Part shown: piece by piece, positions 3,287 through 6,568 of the stretch
Numbering within the stretch: the stretch's first letter is position 1
Layout of the letters: each line of letters starts with the position of its first letter
Assembly: GCA_011524475.1 (NCBI GenBank)
Contig: WTKG01000023.1
Coordinates: forward strand, 1 to 6,568
Direction: 5' to 3'
Source of the DNA: Demequinaceae bacterium
GTDB taxonomy: Bacteria; Actinomycetota; Actinomycetes; Actinomycetales; Demequinaceae
DNA length: 6,568 nt
The notes under the pieces: generated by a model
Told to the model about the DNA's origin: nothing
Database searches by the model: none
Seen by the model: only the letters and a program-made list of their open reading frames with translations
Program-made: the position numbers and the translations under genes

Positions 3287-6200
3287 GTGCATCTGAAGAC
3301 GCTGACGTTACGAGGATTTAAGTCCTTCGCCTCAGCGACCACCCTTGAATGGGAGCCTGGGATTACCTGTGTGGTGGGCCCCAACGGCTCTGGGAAATCA
3401 AACATTGTTGATGCCCTCACATGGGTGATGGGAGAACAGGGAGCCAAAAGCCTTCGTGGCGGCTCCATGAACGATGTGGTCTTTGCCGGGACGGCAGACC
3501 GCCCTCCGCTTGGGCGCGCCGAAGTGACCCTCACGATTGATAACACCGATGGCGCGCTCCCGATTGACTATTCGGAAGTGACTATCTCGCGCACATTGTT
3601 CCGATCGGGAGGATCGGAATATGCAATCAATGGGGAAGAGTGTCGGCTCCTTGATATTCAAGAATTGTTGAGCGATTCCGGCCTCGGCCGCGAAATGCAC
3701 GTGATTGTGGGTCAAGGCCGGCTCGACGATGTATTGCGCGCGACTCCTGAAGATCGACGCCACTTCATTGAAGAGGCAGCAGGAATTCTGAAGCATCGCA
3801 AACGTAAAGAAAAGGCCCTGCGGAAGCTTGATGCGATGCAGGCAAATTTCACCCGAGTGCAAGATCTCATTGCTGAGATACGTAGAGGCCTGGGTCCGCT
3901 GGGCAAGCAAGCGGAGATTGCTCGGCAGGCTCATGTGATTCAAAGTGATGTGCGTGATGCGCGGGCGAGGCTCCTTGCCGATGACCTCGCGACCGCCACC
4001 GAGATCATAGAAAAAGAGTTGGCAGATGAGAGTGCGCTGAATGAAAGGCGCACCCAGGTCCAGAGCGATATGGACTCCAGTAGGGCACGGATAGTGGAAT
4101 TGGAGCGGCTCTCTGCGGAAGCAACTCCGGCTTTGTCGCGGGCGCATGATGTGTTTTACCGGCTGACGGCTCAACGTGACGGTTTGCGTAACTTGCGCAC
4201 TCTTGCAGACGAACGATTGCGGATGTTGGGGTCTCACGTGGACGTCGTCCCACCGCAGGATTTAGTGGACCTTGATGAGCAACGTAGTCGCGCCAGTGCT
4301 ACTCACTCGGAACTCCAAGAAGAAGTTGCCCAGGCGAAATCAGCATTAGAAGAGATGGAGAAGCAACGATCCCTGGCGGAAGAAAAATCTGCAACGGCAG
4401 AAAAAACTCTTTCGGATGTGCTCAGGGCAGCGGCGGATAAACGTGAAGGACTAGCGCGGCTTGCGGGCGACGTGGCTGCGCGACGCTCCACAGTGGAAGC
4501 AGCAGAAGCAGAAGTGGGCCGCCTTCGCGAAGCCCTTGCCGATGCTGAAAAAAGAGCCCAACACGCATCTCAGGAATTCACATCTCTCGAAGGGACGGTG
4601 GCACGGGCAGAAGCCGGTGAACAAGACCTCGATGCTGCGCACGAGAGCGCAACTCAGGCGCTGGCAGTTGCTGGTGCTGCGGTGAAGGAGATGAACGACA
4701 AGCTCTCTGACGCTACCCGCGAACGGGATACATGGACCGCGCGGGCGGAAGCACTCGAATTGTCTTTGCAACGAAAAGACGGCTCAGGCGCAATTTTGAG
4801 TGAAGGAATCAGGGGAGTAAAGGGCACCGTGGCGTCACTGATTGACGTCGGTGCTGATGCGGAGGATGCCATCGCAGCAGCGCTGGGGCCGTATGCCGAA
4901 GCGTTGGTGGCTGACTCTGTGGAGTCAGCAGTGGATGCAATTCGCTGGTTGCGCGACGAAGACGAAGGGCGTGCTCGATTTGTGGTGGCAGACGCAGACG
5001 CGCCTGTACGTCAGCCCGATGTGGACATTCCAGATGATGCACTGTGGGCGCGTGACATCGTGTCAGGGCCGCACGGCGTCGTGGAGACTGTGCGCTTCTT
5101 GTTAAGTGGCGTGGTCGTGGTCGAGGATCTCGCTGCGGCGCGGGCGCTTGTGTCGCGTTCACATGACGTCACCGCCGTGACTCGTAGAGGGGACATGCTG
5201 GGAGCACGCGGTGCTTCCGGTGGAGCCGGAGAAGCCCCCTCGGTTCTCCACATGCAGGCAGCTCTAGATGAGGCACGCCAACGCATCAAAGATGCTCACG
5301 CAATGTGTGAGTCGACCAGTTTCGAATTGAAGGCTGCACAAGATCGGGAAACGGAAGCGGAAGATGCTTTTGCGGCAACGCTGGAGCGACTGCACGAGTC
5401 TGATGCGCGCATTTCGGCAGTCGCGGAAGAACTTGGCCGATGGGGGGCGTCCTCCCGGGCGGCTTCTGACGAAGCCACTCGCATTAATGGTCAATTACGG
5501 CAGGCGCGTGACCGCCTTGAAGCGGAACAGGAACAGTTGGCGGATGTGACGCAAAGGCTCACCCGAGCGGAAGCCACTCCTGAAGAGTCACAAGAAGAAG
5601 CAACGGAGGCTCAACGGGAGCGAGACATTCATGCGGCGACAGCGGCTGAGGCCAGAGCCCGTGAGACGGAAGCGCGGCTTGCACTGCGCACTCTCGAAGA
5701 GCGCGCGAGAGCACTCGCGAGCAGAGTGGAGTCCCTGGCTCGCGCTATCGAGGCGGATCGTGCGGCGCGAGTAAAAGCCGAAGAAGCCTCGGAGCGTCGT
5801 GCTCGTCAAGCCGTTGCCGCCCGTGAGGTAGTGGCGGGCGCTACGGCTGCTTTGGAGAAGATTGATGGAGTGATTCACGTCGCAGCGGAGACGCGCGCGA
5901 CGATGGAGAACGCCCGCACGGAACAGATGACAGAGCTCTCATCGGTGCGCGCGCATGTAGATGTGGTGGCGCAAGACCTGGCTCGTCTGACAGATGACGC
6001 CCATAAGGACGAGGTTGCCCGCGCGGAACAGCGAGTCAGGCTTCAGCAGTTGAAGGAGCGCGCCGTTGAAGAATTAGGAATGGAAGCAGACGACCTGGTG
6101 GAGGAATTCGGGCCGCACCGCCCTGTTCCTCACGCGTCAGATGATTCGAGTGAGGAGAGCGAAGAGCAGGGGCCGTCCACTACTCCATTCGTGAGGGAAG

Positions 6201-6568
6201 AACAACAGAAGCGGCTGCGCCGCGCGGAGCGCGCATTGTCTCAACTGGGCAAAGTCAACCCCTTGGCTTTGGAGGAGTTCGAGGCACTGGAGCAGCGGCA
6301 TGTTTTCTTGACGGAACAACTTGCTGACATCACGAAATCTCGCGAGGATCTGCTAAGGATCGTCTCTGACATTGACGATCGAGTACAGACGATTTTCGAG
6401 GAAGCATTCCACGACACAGCGGCACAGTTCAAAGAGATTTTTCCCCGGCTGTTCCCCGGTGGGGAGGGTTCTCTTGTCTTGACAGATCCCGACAACCTTT
6501 TGACCACCGGGATTGAGGTCGAAGCTCGGCCAGCAGGAAAGAAAGTGACGCGTTTGTCTCTCCTGTCT
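3287..6568 (+). CDS. smc: Chromosome partition protein SMC, 3' end outside the window
   Basis: This frame stays open for 1094 codons to the window edge. SMC is the ATPase core of the bacterial condensin (with ScpA and ScpB) that folds and segregates the chromosome. The GTG start gives the family beginning LKTLTLRGFKSFA. Walker A is GPNGSGKSN at 31-39, the Q-loop Gln is Q51 (WVMGEQ), and conserved head motifs GQGRLDD (142-148) and EEAAGI (162-167) follow. The N-terminal coiled-coil arm runs from about 170 to 500 and the hinge from about 506 to 655, with its conserved GD near 635. The returning arm runs from about 660 to 980, with an acidic Ser-rich patch at 950-966. The C-terminal head starts at LGKVNPLALEEF (987-998) and includes FPGGEG (1056-1061). 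The sequence stops at RLSLLS, just inside the LSGGE signature, so Walker B and roughly 90-100 residues are missing. The arms are near equal in length and no frameshift is seen. No scpA or scpB is in view. Confidence 0.97.
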   Translation, partial: MHLKTLTLRGFKSFASATTLEWEPGITCVVGPNGSGKSNIVDALTWVMGEQGAKSLRGGSMNDVVFAGTADRPPLGRAEVTLTIDNTDGALPIDYSEVTISRTLFRSGGSEYAINGEECRLLDIQELLSDSGLGREMHVIVGQGRLDDVLRATPEDRRHFIEEAAGILKHRKRKEKALRKLDAMQANFTRVQDLIAEIRRGLGPLGKQAEIARQAHVIQSDVRDARARLLADDLATATEIIEKELADESALNERRTQVQSDMDSSRARIVELERLSAEATPALSRAHDVFYRLTAQRDGLRNLRTLADERLRMLGSHVDVVPPQDLVDLDEQRSRASATHSELQEEVAQAKSALEEMEKQRSLAEEKSATAEKTLSDVLRAAADKREGLARLAGDVAARRSTVEAAEAEVGRLREALADAEKRAQHASQEFTSLEGTVARAEAGEQDLDAAHESATQALAVAGAAVKEMNDKLSDATRERDTWTARAEALELSLQRKDGSGAILSEGIRGVKGTVASLIDVGADAEDAIAAALGPYAEALVADSVESAVDAIRWLRDEDEGRARFVVADADAPVRQPDVDIPDDALWARDIVSGPHGVVETVRFLLSGVVVVEDLAAARALVSRSHDVTAVTRRGDMLGARGASGGAGEAPSVLHMQAALDEARQRIKDAHAMCESTSFELKAAQDRETEAEDAFAATLERLHESDARISAVAEELGRWGASSRAASDEATRINGQLRQARDRLEAEQEQLADVTQRLTRAEATPEESQEEATEAQRERDIHAATAAEARARETEARLALRTLEERARALASRVESLARAIEADRAARVKAEEASERRARQAVAAREVVAGATAALEKIDGVIHVAAETRATMENARTEQMTELSSVRAHVDVVAQDLARLTDDAHKDEVARAEQRVRLQQLKERAVEELGMEADDLVEEFGPHRPVPHASDDSSEESEEQGPSTTPFVREEQQKRLRRAERALSQLGKVNPLALEEFEALEQRHVFLTEQLADITKSREDLLRIVSDIDDRVQTIFEEAFHDTAAQFKEIFPRLFPGGEGSLVLTDPDNLLTTGIEVEARPAGKKVTRLSLLS

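Noticed and set aside
3398..4237. 279-codon - strand frame opposite smc
   Set aside because: It lies fully inside the conserved SMC head and arm, has no recognisable domain, and is rich in His, Pro and Arg as expected for an antisense shadow.

Overview
The window reads as ordinary chromosome of a moderately GC-rich actinobacterium, most like the Actinomycetaceae and their relatives. Signs of this are a DUF4233 membrane protein, a secreted LysM protein with an actinobacterial-type N-terminal domain, an actinobacterial nucleoside diphosphate kinase and an actinobacterial SMC ATPase. GTG/TTG starts and genes without a Shine-Dalgarno sequence fit the same group. There are no tRNA or rRNA genes, insertion sequences or CRISPR arrays.

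Layout. Bases 1-489 (+) hold the last codons of an upstream gene, probably folC, followed by a DUF4233 membrane-protein gene. The 5' part of the DUF4233 gene is odd. A near-perfect Shine-Dalgarno and an ATG at 28 are in frame with it, but a TGA at 109-111 interrupts, leaving a TTG at 127 as the apparent start. Bases 449-2688 (-) hold a two-gene envelope cassette: a small lipoprotein gene (transcribed first) and a large secreted protein gene whose start codon overlaps the lipoprotein stop (TAATG). The large protein has a signal peptide, a cysteine-rich, lysozyme-like N-terminal domain, long Pro/Ser linkers and three LysM domains. Its 3' end overlaps the DUF4233 gene tail-to-tail by 41 bases. 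Bases 2689-2837 form a divergent control region with three 9-bp direct repeats that resemble an MtrA-type response-regulator site. Bases 2838-3260 (+) are ndk. From 3287 to the window edge (+) runs smc, which is cut off just inside the LSGGE signature.

How the genes fit together. In many actinobacteria folC, the DUF4233 gene and ndk lie next to each other in one direction. Here the inverted envelope cassette sits between DUF4233 and ndk, so it looks like a lineage-specific insertion. The two cassette products are both exported and both carry Pro/Ser/Thr-rich spacers, which suggests a membrane-anchored lipoprotein working with a peptidoglycan-bound enzyme or adhesin. ndk and smc are housekeeping genes for nucleotide balance and chromosome organisation. 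Neither has a recognisable Shine-Dalgarno, and each has a TANNNT hexamer 6-7 bases before its start codon, as expected for leaderless mRNAs.

The points most worth following up are the interrupted DUF4233 start, the direct-repeat operator, and the uncharacterised lysozyme-like/LysM protein with its lipoprotein partner.
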